This document shows positions 34,464 to 41,989 of a DNA stretch of 64,000 nucleotides, in pieces. The DNA comes from Nocardioides antri (GTDB taxonomy: Bacteria; Actinomycetota; Actinomycetes; Propionibacteriales; Nocardioidaceae), in contig NZ_VUJW01000002.1 in the NCBI RefSeq assembly GCF_008373765.1, positions 124,001 to 188,000 on the forward strand, read 5' to 3'. The position numbers and the translations under genes are program-made. The notes under the pieces are model-generated. The model was given only the letters and a program-made list of their open reading frames with translations. It had not been told where the DNA came from and ran no database searches. The number at the start of each line of letters is the position of its first letter. Position 1 is the first letter of the stretch.

Positions 34464-34469
34464 TACGTT
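34464..34469 (+). promoter_or_regulatory. -10 box of the deacetylase-like gene
   Basis: TACGTT lies 7 nt before ATG 34477, predicting a leaderless transcript divergent from the MFS operon. Confidence 0.45.
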
Positions 34470-34476
34470 GCTGGGC

Positions 34477-35685
34477 ATGACGACGGGGTCACCAGAGGCG
34501 CTGCAGGCGTGCGCGGGCCGCGCGAGCGTGGTGTTCGACGCGTCGCTCACCGACTACGACTTCGGGCCCGAGCACCCCATGGCCCCGCTCCGGGTCGACC
34601 TGACGATGCGGCTCGCCGACGAGTGCGGCGTCCTTGCGCACCTCGAGCAGGTGCCGGCCCCGATGGCGTCCGACGACCTGCTGGCCACGGTCCACGACCC
34701 CGCGCTCATCGAGGCGGTTCAGCGGATGAGCGCCCGCCCCGGCCCGGGGGAGGAGCTGCGCGGGCTCGGCACCGACGACAACCCGGTGTTCCGCGGCATG
34801 CACCACGCCGCCGCCCACATCGTCGGCGCGAGCCACGAGGCGTTCCGCCGGGTCTGGTCGGGCGAGAGCCTCCACAGCGCCAACATCACGGGCGGCCTCC
34901 ACCACGCGATGCCCGACCGGGCGAGCGGGTTCTGCATCTACAACGACGTCGCGATCGGCATCAAGTGGCTGCTCGACAACGGCGCCGAGCGGGTGGCGTA
35001 CGTCGACGTCGACGTCCACCACGGCGACGGCGTCGAGGCGATCTTCTACGACGACCCGCGGGTCCTCACCGTCTCGCTCCACGAGTCCGGCCAGTTCCTC
35101 TTCCCCGGCACCGGCTTCCCCGCCGACCACGGCGGACCCGACGCGGAGGGGACGGCCGTCAACGTCGCGCTGCCGCCGGGCACCAGCGACGCGGGGTGGC
35201 TGCGGGCCTTCCATGCCGTGGTCCCGCCCCTGCTGCGCGAGTTCGCGCCGGATGTGCTCGTCACCCAGCACGGCTGCGACTCCCACGCCGAGGACCCGCT
35301 CGCACACCTGATGCTGAGCGTCGACGGGCAGCGCGCGGCGTACGTCGCCCTGCACGACCTCGCGCACGAGGTCGCCGACGGCAGGTGGGTCGCGACCGGC
35401 GGCGGGGGGTACTCCCTCGTCCGCGTGGTGCCGCGCGCCTGGACCCACCTCCTCGCCACCGTTGCCGGACGGCCGCTCGACCCCGGGGTCTCGGTGCCGG
35501 AGGCCTGGCGCGACTACACCCTCGAGCGCTACGGCGCGGACACACCGCGGCGGATGACCGACGGCGGGCCCGCCGACTACCAGCCGTGGGAGGGCGGTTA
35601 CGACCCCGACGCGTGGCTCGACCGCGCCGTCCACGCCACCCGGAGCGAGATCTTCCCGCTCCACGGGCTCGACCCGATGCCCTGA
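34477..35685 (+). CDS. Histone-deacetylase-like (AcuC-type) enzyme
   Basis: A 402-residue arginase/deacetylase-fold Zn enzyme. The metal/catalytic motif is YVDVDVHHGDGVEAIFYDDPRV. HHAMPDRASGFCIYNDVAIGI contains the active-site His pair region, and TQHGCDSHAEDPLAHLMLS and ATGGGGYSLVRVVPRAW supply further metal and substrate residues. By analogy to AcuC it may remove acetyl groups from acetyl-CoA synthetase lysines, which is inference. The upstream frame is open, but ATG 34477 is supported by the TACGTT box. The 138-bp downstream spacer shows only A+T-richer promoter-like sequence. Confidence 0.88.
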   Translation: MTTGSPEALQACAGRASVVFDASLTDYDFGPEHPMAPLRVDLTMRLADECGVLAHLEQVPAPMASDDLLATVHDPALIEAVQRMSARPGPGEELRGLGTDDNPVFRGMHHAAAHIVGASHEAFRRVWSGESLHSANITGGLHHAMPDRASGFCIYNDVAIGIKWLLDNGAERVAYVDVDVHHGDGVEAIFYDDPRVLTVSLHESGQFLFPGTGFPADHGGPDAEGTAVNVALPPGTSDAGWLRAFHAVVPPLLREFAPDVLVTQHGCDSHAEDPLAHLMLSVDGQRAAYVALHDLAHEVADGRWVATGGGGYSLVRVVPRAWTHLLATVAGRPLDPGVSVPEAWRDYTLERYGADTPRRMTDGGPADYQPWEGGYDPDAWLDRAVHATRSEIFPLHGLDPMP

Positions 35686-35823
35686 CCCGATGGGGAGCAG
35701 CAGGCGCCGGTCAAGGCGACACGCCGGGTTCACAAAAGTTGCAGTGGTGAATCTCTTCCCCATGAGTCACATCTGGCTCTATTCTCACGGCTAGGCGTCC
35801 GCAGATCACAGCTGGGGAAGGCG

Positions 35824-36078
35824 GTGACGGGCGCGCAGAAAGTGTGGTTGGCCATGGCCCCGTCCAACGAGCGGTCCCAGGAGCGTTCTGAGTCCCGTCC
35901 GGACCCCAAGTTCCTCACGATCGCCGAAGTGGCGACCATGATGCGCGTCTCCAAGATGACGGTCTACCGCCTCGTCCACAGCGGCGAGCTCCCCGCCGTC
36001 CGTGTCGGCCGGTCCTTCCGGGTCCCCGAGAGCGACGTCGACGACTACCTCCGCAAGTCCTTCTACAACGCCGGCTGA
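35824..36078 (+). CDS. Excisionase-family helix-turn-helix protein
   Basis: An 84-residue MerR-like winged-helix protein: FLTIAEVATMMRVSKMTVYRLVHSGELPAVRVGRSFRVPESDVDDYLRK (about residues 30-78). Despite the family name it is a chromosomal core gene in actinobacteria, next to the bS22 gene (Rv0500A-Rv0500B). GTG 35824 is preceded by a strong GGGGAAGG; ATG 35854 is the alternative and would give a 74-residue protein. TATTCT at 35780-35785 is a possible -10 box. Regulatory targets are unknown. Confidence 0.85.
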   Translation: MTGAQKVWLAMAPSNERSQERSESRPDPKFLTIAEVATMMRVSKMTVYRLVHSGELPAVRVGRSFRVPESDVDDYLRKSFYNAG

Positions 36079-36079
36079 C

Positions 36080-36102
36080 TGAATCGGCCGAGCGTGTCGC
36101 AG
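36080..36102 (+). repeat. 23-bp dispersed repeat, copy A
   Basis: TGAATCGGCCGAGCGTGTCG plus CAG recurs exactly, inverted, at 41946-41968. Similarity continues weakly for about 30 bp (CCGCCCGGGCC…TCGCA). It begins one base after the HTH gene's stop. Confidence 0.7.
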
Positions 36103-36276
36103 ATCCTGCGCGCCGCCCGGGCCATCGCACGGTGATGGGACGTTCCTCTCACCGCTGCTCCTGATTCTCCAGACCTTCGCGGTGGCCGATAGGCTGTCGG
36201 GGTCGTCCGGCCACCGCCGGTGCGGCGATAGTCGAATGCCGGGCCCGCAGGGACCCGGCGTGTTGGAGAGGTCCAC

Positions 36277-36378
36277 GTGGGTTCTGTCATCAAGAAGCGG
36301 CGCAAGCGTATGGCGAAGAAGAAGCACCGCAAGCTTCTGAAGAAGACGCGGGTGCAGCGCCGCAAGCTCGGCAAGTGA
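36277..36378 (+). CDS. Small ribosomal subunit protein bS22 (33 residues)
   Basis: A 33-residue, extremely basic protein, starting [20 protein letters not shown] after a GTG and ending RRKLGK. It is the AURKAIP1/COX24-domain protein found in the 30S subunit of mycobacteria (bS22) and conserved in actinobacteria. Too short for most ORF calling. TTGGAGAGG lies just upstream. TAGGCT at 36190-36195 is a possible -10 box, giving a leader with a GCCGGG/CCCGGC hairpin. Its neighbours (HTH gene before, epimerase after) match Rv0500A/Rv0501. Confidence 0.93.
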   Translation: MGSVIKKRRKRMAKKKHRKLLKKTRVQRRKLGK

Positions 36379-36441
36379 CCCACGCCCCGCCCGGGGCGTC
36401 CTAGGTCGAACGTTGGTGCTGGGGAGTCGGGAGTCGTAGGG

Positions 36442-37500
36442 ATGAGCGGTCGCACCGTTCTGGTCACAGGGGTCTCGCGGGACCTCGGCCGCACCTGCGC
36501 CCGCTCCCTCGCGAACGACCCCTCCGTCGAGCGGGTGATCGGCGTCGACGTGATGCCGCCCCGTGGCGACATCGGTGACGTCCAGTTCGTGCGCGCCGAC
36601 ATCCGCAACCCGGTGATCGCCAAGGTGATCGCCCGGGAGGACGTCGACACCGTCGTCCACATGAGCGTCATCGCCACCCCCGGCAGTGCCGGCGGGCGCG
36701 GCACGATGAAGGAGCTCAACGTCATCGGCACGATGCAGCTCCTCGCTGCGTGCCAGAAGTCGGAGTCGCTGCGCCAGTTGGTCGTGAAGTCGACGACCAC
36801 CGTCTACGGCGCGAGCAACCGCGACCCCGCGATGTTCACCGAGGACCTCGAGCCGCGGCGCCCGGCACGCAACGGCTATGCCAAGGACGTCGCCGAGGTC
36901 GAGGCCTACGTCCGCGGGTTCGCGCGGCGCCGCCCCGACGTCACCGTCACCCTGCTGCGCTGCGCCAACGTCATCGGGCCGCGCGTGGTCAGCCCCGTGA
37001 CGTCGTACTTCCGGCTGCCGGTCATCCCGACCGTGCTCGGCTTCGACCCGCGCCTGCAGTTCCTCCACGAGCACGACCTCAACCGGGTGCTCCGCCACGC
37101 GGTCAACGCGGGCGTCCACGGCACCTTCAACGTGGCCGGAGACGGCGTCCTGATGCTGTCGCAGGCGCTGCGCCGGCTGCAGCGCCCCGGCGTGCCGCTG
37201 CCCGGCTTCGCGTTCGGGGGCCTCGGCTCGGCGCTGCGGTCGGCCCGGTTCGCCGACCTGTCGCCCGAGCTCGTCGCCTTCCTGACCTACGGCCGGGGCG
37301 TCGACACCACCCGGATGCGGGCCGAGCTGGGCTTCGAGCCCCGCTACAGCACTGCGGAGGCGTTCGGGGAGTTCGCCTCCACCCTGCCGCCGACCGGCGG
37401 CCGCACCGAACGGGTGCTCGGCGCCGTCGCCGAGCGCCTGCCCGAGGTCGAGCCAGACCGCCCGCCCGCACTGACGGTAGCCGGAGGCACTGATGGGTGA
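36442..37500 (+). CDS. NAD-dependent epimerase/dehydratase (SDR family)
   Basis: A 352-residue extended SDR. The cofactor loop is TVLVTGVSRDLGRTCARSL (GxxxDxG variant). VRADIRNP and VHMSVIATP follow. The active-site Tyr-x3-Lys is NGYAKD, shortly after STTTVYGAS. It matches the position of Rv0501 (annotated galE2) but the GalE substrate is not proven. The C-terminal half (FLTYGRGVDTTRMRAELGFEPRYST) is typical. It overlaps the next gene, an acyltransferase, by 8 nt, which suggests a lipid or cell-envelope role. Confidence 0.87.
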   Translation: MSGRTVLVTGVSRDLGRTCARSLANDPSVERVIGVDVMPPRGDIGDVQFVRADIRNPVIAKVIAREDVDTVVHMSVIATPGSAGGRGTMKELNVIGTMQLLAACQKSESLRQLVVKSTTTVYGASNRDPAMFTEDLEPRRPARNGYAKDVAEVEAYVRGFARRRPDVTVTLLRCANVIGPRVVSPVTSYFRLPVIPTVLGFDPRLQFLHEHDLNRVLRHAVNAGVHGTFNVAGDGVLMLSQALRRLQRPGVPLPGFAFGGLGSALRSARFADLSPELVAFLTYGRGVDTTRMRAELGFEPRYSTAEAFGEFASTLPPTGGRTERVLGAVAERLPEVEPDRPPALTVAGGTDG

Positions 37501-38701
37501 CGCCGAGATCATCCCGATCGGCACCCGCGGCCGGCCCGGCCGCGGGACGGGGACCCGGCCGTCCGCGGCCGCCCGCAACCTGGCGGGCAAGTCGCGCCCG
37601 ACGCCGAAGTCCGAGCCGCCCCGCGAGGAGCAGCCGCCACCGCCCGCCGAGGCGCGCGCCGAGAAGGCCGCTGCACCGCATCCGCCCACGGCCGAGCCCC
37701 CGGCGACGGAGCCCGTGCTCCCGCTGGGCGAGGACGTCGTACCCCTGGCCACGCTGCCCCCGTCCGCGCTCACGCCCCGGCTCGAGGTCAGCGAGCGCGA
37801 GCAGCCGGGCATCCCCGTCGGCGACTGGCTGGCGGCGGTCCAGGCCGCCGCGCGCGAGGTGTTCGGCGAGCAGTGGGAGCACCAGCTCGCCCACTTCCTC
37901 GCCTTCCTCCGTCGCCGGCTGACCGGCGACTACGTCGTCGACGAGTTCGGCTTCGACCCCGAGATCACCGAGCGGTTCTTCCTGGCCACGCTGCGGCCGA
38001 TCGCCCAGAAGTGGTTCCGGATCGAGGTGCGCGGCGCCGAGAACATCCCGGCCGAGGGTGGCGCCCTGATCGTGTCGAACCACTCCGGCACCGTCCCGGT
38101 CGACGCCCTGATGACTATGGTGTCGGTGCACGACCACACCGACCGCTACCTGCGCGCCCTCGGCGCGGACCTGGTGTTCCGGCTGCCCTTCGTCGGCGCC
38201 GTCGCCCGCAAGGGCGGCGCGACCCTCGCCTGCGCGGAGGACGCGGAGCGGATGCTCGCCGGCGGTGAGCTCGTCGGCGTCTGGCCCGAGGGCTTCAAGG
38301 GCATCGGGAAGCCCTACTCCCAGCGCTACAAGCTGCAGCGCTTCGGTCGCGGCGGCTTCGTGTCCGCCGCCCTGCGCACCCAGGTCCCGATCGTCCCGCT
38401 GTCGGTCGTCGGCGCCGAGGAGATCTACCCGCTCGTCGGCAACGTCCCGGCGCTGGCGCGACTGCTCGGCGTGCCGTACATCCCGATCACCCCGCTCTTC
38501 CCGCTGCTCGGCCCGCTGGGCATGGTCCCGCTGCCGTCGAAGTGGCTGCTGGAGTTCGGCGAGCCGATCCGCACCGACGAGTACGACGAGGGCGCGGCCG
38601 AGGACCCGATGCTGGTCTTCAACGTCACCGACCAGGTGCGGGAGACGATCCAGCAGACGCTCTACAGCCTGCTGATGCAGCGCGAGTCGGTCTTCAAGTA
38701 G
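37493..38701 (+). CDS. 1-acyl-glycerol-3-phosphate acyltransferase-like (PlsC domain)
   Basis: A 402-residue protein. About 95 Pro/Ala/Glu-rich low-complexity residues precede a helical region and a PlsC domain (about residues 185-390) with the HX4D motif NHSGTVPVD, GGATLACAEDAERML and the PEGFKGIGK block. Acyl transfer to a glycerolipid at the membrane is predicted. It corresponds to Rv0502. The ATG overlaps the end of the epimerase gene. The stop codon region is duplicated (38690-38718). Confidence 0.87.
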   Translation: MGDAEIIPIGTRGRPGRGTGTRPSAAARNLAGKSRPTPKSEPPREEQPPPPAEARAEKAAAPHPPTAEPPATEPVLPLGEDVVPLATLPPSALTPRLEVSEREQPGIPVGDWLAAVQAAAREVFGEQWEHQLAHFLAFLRRRLTGDYVVDEFGFDPEITERFFLATLRPIAQKWFRIEVRGAENIPAEGGALIVSNHSGTVPVDALMTMVSVHDHTDRYLRALGADLVFRLPFVGAVARKGGATLACAEDAERMLAGGELVGVWPEGFKGIGKPYSQRYKLQRFGRGGFVSAALRTQVPIVPLSVVGAEEIYPLVGNVPALARLLGVPYIPITPLFPLLGPLGMVPLPSKWLLEFGEPIRTDEYDEGAAEDPMLVFNVTDQVRETIQQTLYSLLMQRESVFK

Positions 38702-38718
38702 CCCGTCTTCAGTAGCCC
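38690..38718 (+). repeat. Tandem duplication across the acyltransferase stop
   Basis: GTCTTCAAGTAGCCC (38690-38704, contains the stop TAG) is followed directly by GTCTTCAGTAGCCC (38705-38718). Confidence 0.7.
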
Positions 38719-38733
38719 AGCGGCGCGTCGTCC

Positions 38734-38746
38734 GCGACACGCTCGG
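38734..38746 (-). repeat. GCCGAGCGTGTC-type core, inverted partial copy
   Basis: GCGACACGCTCGG is shared with the repeat at 41946-41968 and lies between the converging acyltransferase and rsbN genes. Confidence 0.4.
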
Positions 38747-38750
38747 GCAG

Positions 38751-39911
38751 TCAGTCCGAGCTGTCCGAGGTGATGGTGTCGACGAGGCCGCCGATGCCGC
38801 TGACGACGTCGTCCACCGTGTCGTCGAGATCCACCTTCACGTCGTCGCCCGGCAGGTCACGCTTGATGCGGTCGCCGAGGTCCTCGAGCGGGGTCGTCGT
38901 GGGCCGGGGGTCGATCACCGGCTCGGTGTCCGAGGTCTCGTCGACCGGGGGCAGCACGCCGGTGTCGTCGGGGCCGCCGCGGTCGTCCGCGGGCTCCTGA
39001 CGTGCCGGGGGCATCCGGTCGGCCATCGCCTGGACCTCGTCGAGGAAGCCGGGCGGGACCACCGTGGACTCGGCGTTGCCGCCGAGGCGGAGCAGCGACG
39101 AGACGGGGGTGGTCGCGAACTCGGGGAGCTCGGTCACCGTGCCGTCGCCACAGGTCGGGCAGACCTGGAACGCGGCCGAGTCGGCCTGCTGGACGGACTG
39201 GGCGGCCGCGATGAGCGCCGCGCGGGCGTCCTCGGGGACGACGTCCCCGAGCTCGGCGAGCTCGGTCATCGAGCGCTCCGTGAACGACCGCAGGTCCCCG
39301 ATCGGAGCCTGGTCACCGGTCGTCTCGTAGTCGTCGAGGGCGAGTTCGGCCGCCTGGTTGGACTGGGCGGTGAAGTCGTGGAGCGTCGCCGCCACCGTCG
39401 CCGCGTCGGCACCGTCGGTGCTGAGCTGCTGGGCCTCCTGCAGGCGCCGCTCGGCGTGGTCGCGCAGCGTCTCGGCCTTGGCGGCGTCGTCGGACTGGAG
39501 GTTGGTCTCGGCGTTCTCGATCGCCCGCTTCACGGGGTAGAGCACGTCGCCGGGCAGCGCGGCCTGCGAGGCCATCGCCATGGAGCCCGAGGCGGCGACG
39601 ATGGCGAGCCCGCCGAGGAGCGTCGCGGCCCGCCGCTCGCGGACGGCGCTGCGCTTGGACGGGGTCAGCCGCGCGCGCAGCGCGTCGTCGACGGGACGCG
39701 CCATCCGGGCAGCCTCGACGACCAGCTGGCTGCGGAGGTCGGCGACGAACTCGGGACGCGCGGTGACGTCGGGGACGGACCGCAGGGAGCTCACGACCTC
39801 GAGCAGGTCGGCGTACCGGCTCTCCGTCGCGGAGTCGCGCCGCGCGGTGGGAGCCGAGACCACCGCGTCGAACTCGTCGGCGCGGCGCCTGCTCAGGAAC
39901 GCCCCGGTCAT
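38751..39911 (-). CDS. rsbN: DUF5667 protein, probable RsbN anti-sigma factor of BldN
   Basis: A 386-residue protein. A cytoplasmic N-terminus (about 1-105) is followed by one membrane segment (AATLLGGLAIVAASGSMAMAS) and then the DUF5667 block QAALPGDVLYPVKRAIENAETNLQ. The large C-terminal part has helical repeats, two Cys (CPTCGDG) and an Asp/Pro-rich tail. In Streptomyces rsbN encodes a single-TM anti-sigma factor next to bldN; the same order and topology here support that role. ATG 39911 or 39920 is possible. A BldN-type promoter sits upstream at 39986-40014. Confidence 0.75.
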   Translation of the reverse strand: MTGAFLSRRRADEFDAVVSAPTARRDSATESRYADLLEVVSSLRSVPDVTARPEFVADLRSQLVVEAARMARPVDDALRARLTPSKRSAVRERRAATLLGGLAIVAASGSMAMASQAALPGDVLYPVKRAIENAETNLQSDDAAKAETLRDHAERRLQEAQQLSTDGADAATVAATLHDFTAQSNQAAELALDDYETTGDQAPIGDLRSFTERSMTELAELGDVVPEDARAALIAAAQSVQQADSAAFQVCPTCGDGTVTELPEFATTPVSSLLRLGGNAESTVVPPGFLDEVQAMADRMPPARQEPADDRGGPDDTGVLPPVDETSDTEPVIDPRPTTTPLEDLGDRIKRDLPGDDVKVDLDDTVDDVVSGIGGLVDTITSDSSD

Positions 39912-39985
39912 GCCTGCCATCCTCGATTGCTCTGGTCTGTCGTGGTGGTCCGGGCAACGCCCACCCGCGCCTGGCTCCACCCGTT

Positions 39986-40014
39986 GAACGATGGCGCGGG
40001 AGCGTTGGTTACGC
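39986..40014 (-). promoter_or_regulatory. ECF/BldN-type promoter for rsbN
   Basis: On the minus strand CGTAAC (40014-40009) and CGTTCA (39991-39986) are 17 nt apart. This is close to the CGTAAC…CGTT pattern I recall for sigma-BldN promoters. It would make BldN activate its own antagonist. Confidence 0.5.
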
Positions 40015-40043
40015 GGCGTTCGGTGTGACCTGAGCAATCCGCA

Positions 40044-40065
40044 CGGACTACTCGGCAGTAGTCCG
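40044..40065. terminator. Hairpin between bldN and rsbN
   Basis: CGGACTAC (40044-40051) and GTAGTCCG (40058-40065) form a perfect 8-bp stem with a 6-nt loop just after the bldN stop. It could be a terminator separating the two transcripts or an operator. Confidence 0.5.
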
Positions 40066-40089
40066 AACGGACCATGGCGGCTGGGACCG

Positions 40090-40878
40090 TCACCGGAGGC
40101 CCTCCGGCATCAGCTTGGCGAGGTTGCGCACGCCGCGGAGCTGGAGCTGCTTGATGGCGCCCTCGCTCCTGCCGAGCGCCTGCGCGGTCTCCGCGATGCT
40201 CATCCCCTGCAGGAAGCGCATGACCAGGCAGTCCTTCTGCTCGTTCGGGAGCTCGGTCAGCGCCTGGAGGAGGATCTCGTTGGTTAGCGAGGCGAGCACG
40301 GCCGACTCGGGACCCTCGGTCGTGTCGTCGTGCTGGCCCATGTCCTCGGTCGTCATCTCGAGGCGGGTGCGGCCGGCCTTGAAGTGGTCGGTCGCGAGGT
40401 TGCGCGCGATCGTCATGAGCCAGGCGCCGAAGTCCTTGCCCTGCCACCGGAACGACGCCATGTTGCGCAGCGCGCGGAAGAACGTCTCCGACGTCAGGTC
40501 CTCGGCGACGACGATCGAGCGCGTGCGGTAGTAGAGAAACCGGTAGATCGACGGCTGGTAGTGGTCGTAGAGCAGGCCGAACGCGTCCGCGTCGCCGCCG
40601 CGGGCGAGCTCGACCAGACCGATCAGGCGCTCACGGTCCTCGGCCGAGTCCTCGGATGATGCGGCGAGCCGGGCGTCGCCGAAGCCGCCGACCCCGGAGT
40701 CGCCGTACGTCGCCTCCGCCTCGACCAGCAGCCAGCCGAGGGCCGGGCGGCGACCGGTGGGGACAGCCGCGGCGCCACCGGCAACGGCGAGGGCGGGGGC
40801 CGGAGGGGGGAGCAGCGCGGACAAGACGGCGCGCCGAAGGCCTTCCAGCCCGCGCGCGAGGTCCTTGTCCAGGCCCAC
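40090..40878 (-). CDS. bldN: BldN-type ECF RNA polymerase sigma factor
   Basis: A 262-residue ECF sigma factor. Sigma-2 is ADAFGLLYDHYQPSIYRFLYYRTRSIVVAEDLTSETFFRALRNM (after about residue 95). Sigma-4 is ALTELPNEQKDCLVMRFLQGMSIAETAQALGRSEGAIKQLQLRGVRNL. About 85 extra N-terminal residues recall the pro-sequence of Streptomyces sigma-BldN. Central blocks WQGKDFGAWLMTIARNL and RTRLEMTT also match BldN. The GTG has GGGAGGG upstream. Adjacent to a DUF5667/RsbN-like gene and close to rex-hem, as in Streptomyces. Confidence 0.85.
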   Translation of the reverse strand: MGLDKDLARGLEGLRRAVLSALLPPPAPALAVAGGAAAVPTGRRPALGWLLVEAEATYGDSGVGGFGDARLAASSEDSAEDRERLIGLVELARGGDADAFGLLYDHYQPSIYRFLYYRTRSIVVAEDLTSETFFRALRNMASFRWQGKDFGAWLMTIARNLATDHFKAGRTRLEMTTEDMGQHDDTTEGPESAVLASLTNEILLQALTELPNEQKDCLVMRFLQGMSIAETAQALGRSEGAIKQLQLRGVRNLAKLMPEGLR

Positions 40879-40993
40879 TGGTTCCCTCCCAGGTCGTCGC
40901 CCCGAACTTCGATCGTAGAGCCGATCGGTCCCCAGCGAAACCAGAACGGGAAGAGCGGGCCGGTGGGACCCGGTCCGATCACCCCGGGTCAGG

Positions 40994-41881
40994 TCACCCG
41001 AGGTGCCGCCGGACCTGCCTGCGGACCAGCACGCTCGCCACCGCAGCGCCCGACGCGGCCGACCCCACGACCAGGCCGGCGCGGGCCGCCTTGCGACCGG
41101 TGCGGTAGTCGCGGATCCGCCATCCCTCGGCCCGGGCGTGGGACCGCAGCTTCGGGTCCGGGTTGATCGCGCAGGGGTCTCCCACCAAGCTCAGCAGGGG
41201 CAGGTCGTTGTAGGAGTCGGAGTAGGCCGAGCACTGCGCGAGGTCGAGGCCCTCCCGCTCGGCGAGCGCCTTGACCGCCTCCGCCTTCGCCGGACCGTGG
41301 AGCATGTCGCCGACCAGCCGGCCGGTGTAGACGCCGTCGATGTGCTCGGCGACGGTGCCGAGGGCACCGGTGAGCCCGAGGCGCTTCGCGATCAGCCGGG
41401 CGATCTCGATCGGGGCGGCCGTGACCAGCCACACCCGCTGGCCCTCGTCGAGGTGGAGCTGGGCCAGGGCGCGGGTGCCCGGCCAGATCCGGTGGGCCAT
41501 CGCCTCGTCGAAGATCTCCTCGCCGATCTCCTCCAGCTCGGTGACGGTGTGGCCGGCGATGAAGGCGAGCGCGGAGTTGCGGGCCTCGGCGACGTGCTCG
41601 GGGTCCTCGACGCCGGCGATCCGGAAATAGGCCTGCTTGTAGGCGGCGCCGATGAGGTCGCGGGTGGTGAAGAACTTGCGCCGGTAGAGGCCGCGGGCGA
41701 GGTGGAAGATGCTCGCGCCCTGCATGACGGTGTTGTCGACGTCGAAGAACGCCGCGGCGCGGGGGTCGGCCGGCAGCGCCAGTGCGGTCTCCACCTCGGC
41801 CGCCGCCGCGGCGGCCTCGCCGGCGAGCTTGGAGCGCTGCTTGAGGTTGGGCCGCTTGGAGCGATCGGTTGGCGCTGCCAT
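40994..41881 (-). CDS. HAD-IB family hydrolase (SerB1-like)
   Basis: A 295-residue phosphatase with motif I AFFDVDNTVMQGAS (about residues 44-57), VWLVTAAPIEIARLIAKRLG (motif II), and YSDSYNDLPLLSLVGDPCAINPDPKL (motifs III/IV). The subfamily includes phosphoserine phosphatase and glycerol/lipid phosphatases. The C-terminal segment (GLVVGSAASGAAVASVLVRRQ) may be membrane-associated. Position matches Rv0505c (serB1), but serine phosphatase activity is not certain. TAGGCT lies 6 nt before the ATG on the minus strand. Confidence 0.88.
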   Translation of the reverse strand: MAAPTDRSKRPNLKQRSKLAGEAAAAAAEVETALALPADPRAAAFFDVDNTVMQGASIFHLARGLYRRKFFTTRDLIGAAYKQAYFRIAGVEDPEHVAEARNSALAFIAGHTVTELEEIGEEIFDEAMAHRIWPGTRALAQLHLDEGQRVWLVTAAPIEIARLIAKRLGLTGALGTVAEHIDGVYTGRLVGDMLHGPAKAEAVKALAEREGLDLAQCSAYSDSYNDLPLLSLVGDPCAINPDPKLRSHARAEGWRIRDYRTGRKAARAGLVVGSAASGAAVASVLVRRQVRRHLG

Positions 41882-41887
41882 GGCGGC

Positions 41888-41982
41888 AGCCTAGTAGCGA
41901 CGCCTGTGGGCCGAGCTTGCGAAGGCCCGGGCGGTGGCGCACCGTCTGCGACACGCTCGGCCGATTCAATACTGCGTAGGAT
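41888..41982. promoter_or_regulatory. Divergent leaderless promoters around repeat copy B
   Basis: TAGGCT (41893-41888, minus) is 6 nt from ATG 41881, and TAGGAT (41977-41982, plus) is 7 nt from ATG 41990. The dispersed repeat lies between them. Confidence 0.5.
41909..41968 (-). repeat. Dispersed repeat, copy B, as an imperfect hairpin
   Basis: 41946-41968 is the exact reverse complement of 36080-36102. Together with GGCCGAGC at 41909-41916 and GCTCGGCC at 41955-41962 it forms a long imperfect stem-loop. Confidence 0.65.
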
Positions 41983-41989
41983 CCCTTTC

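Noticed and set aside
35824-36078. Phage or integrative-element excisionase
   Set aside because: No integrase, att site or phage genes; the gene is a conserved chromosomal neighbour of bS22 in actinobacteria.
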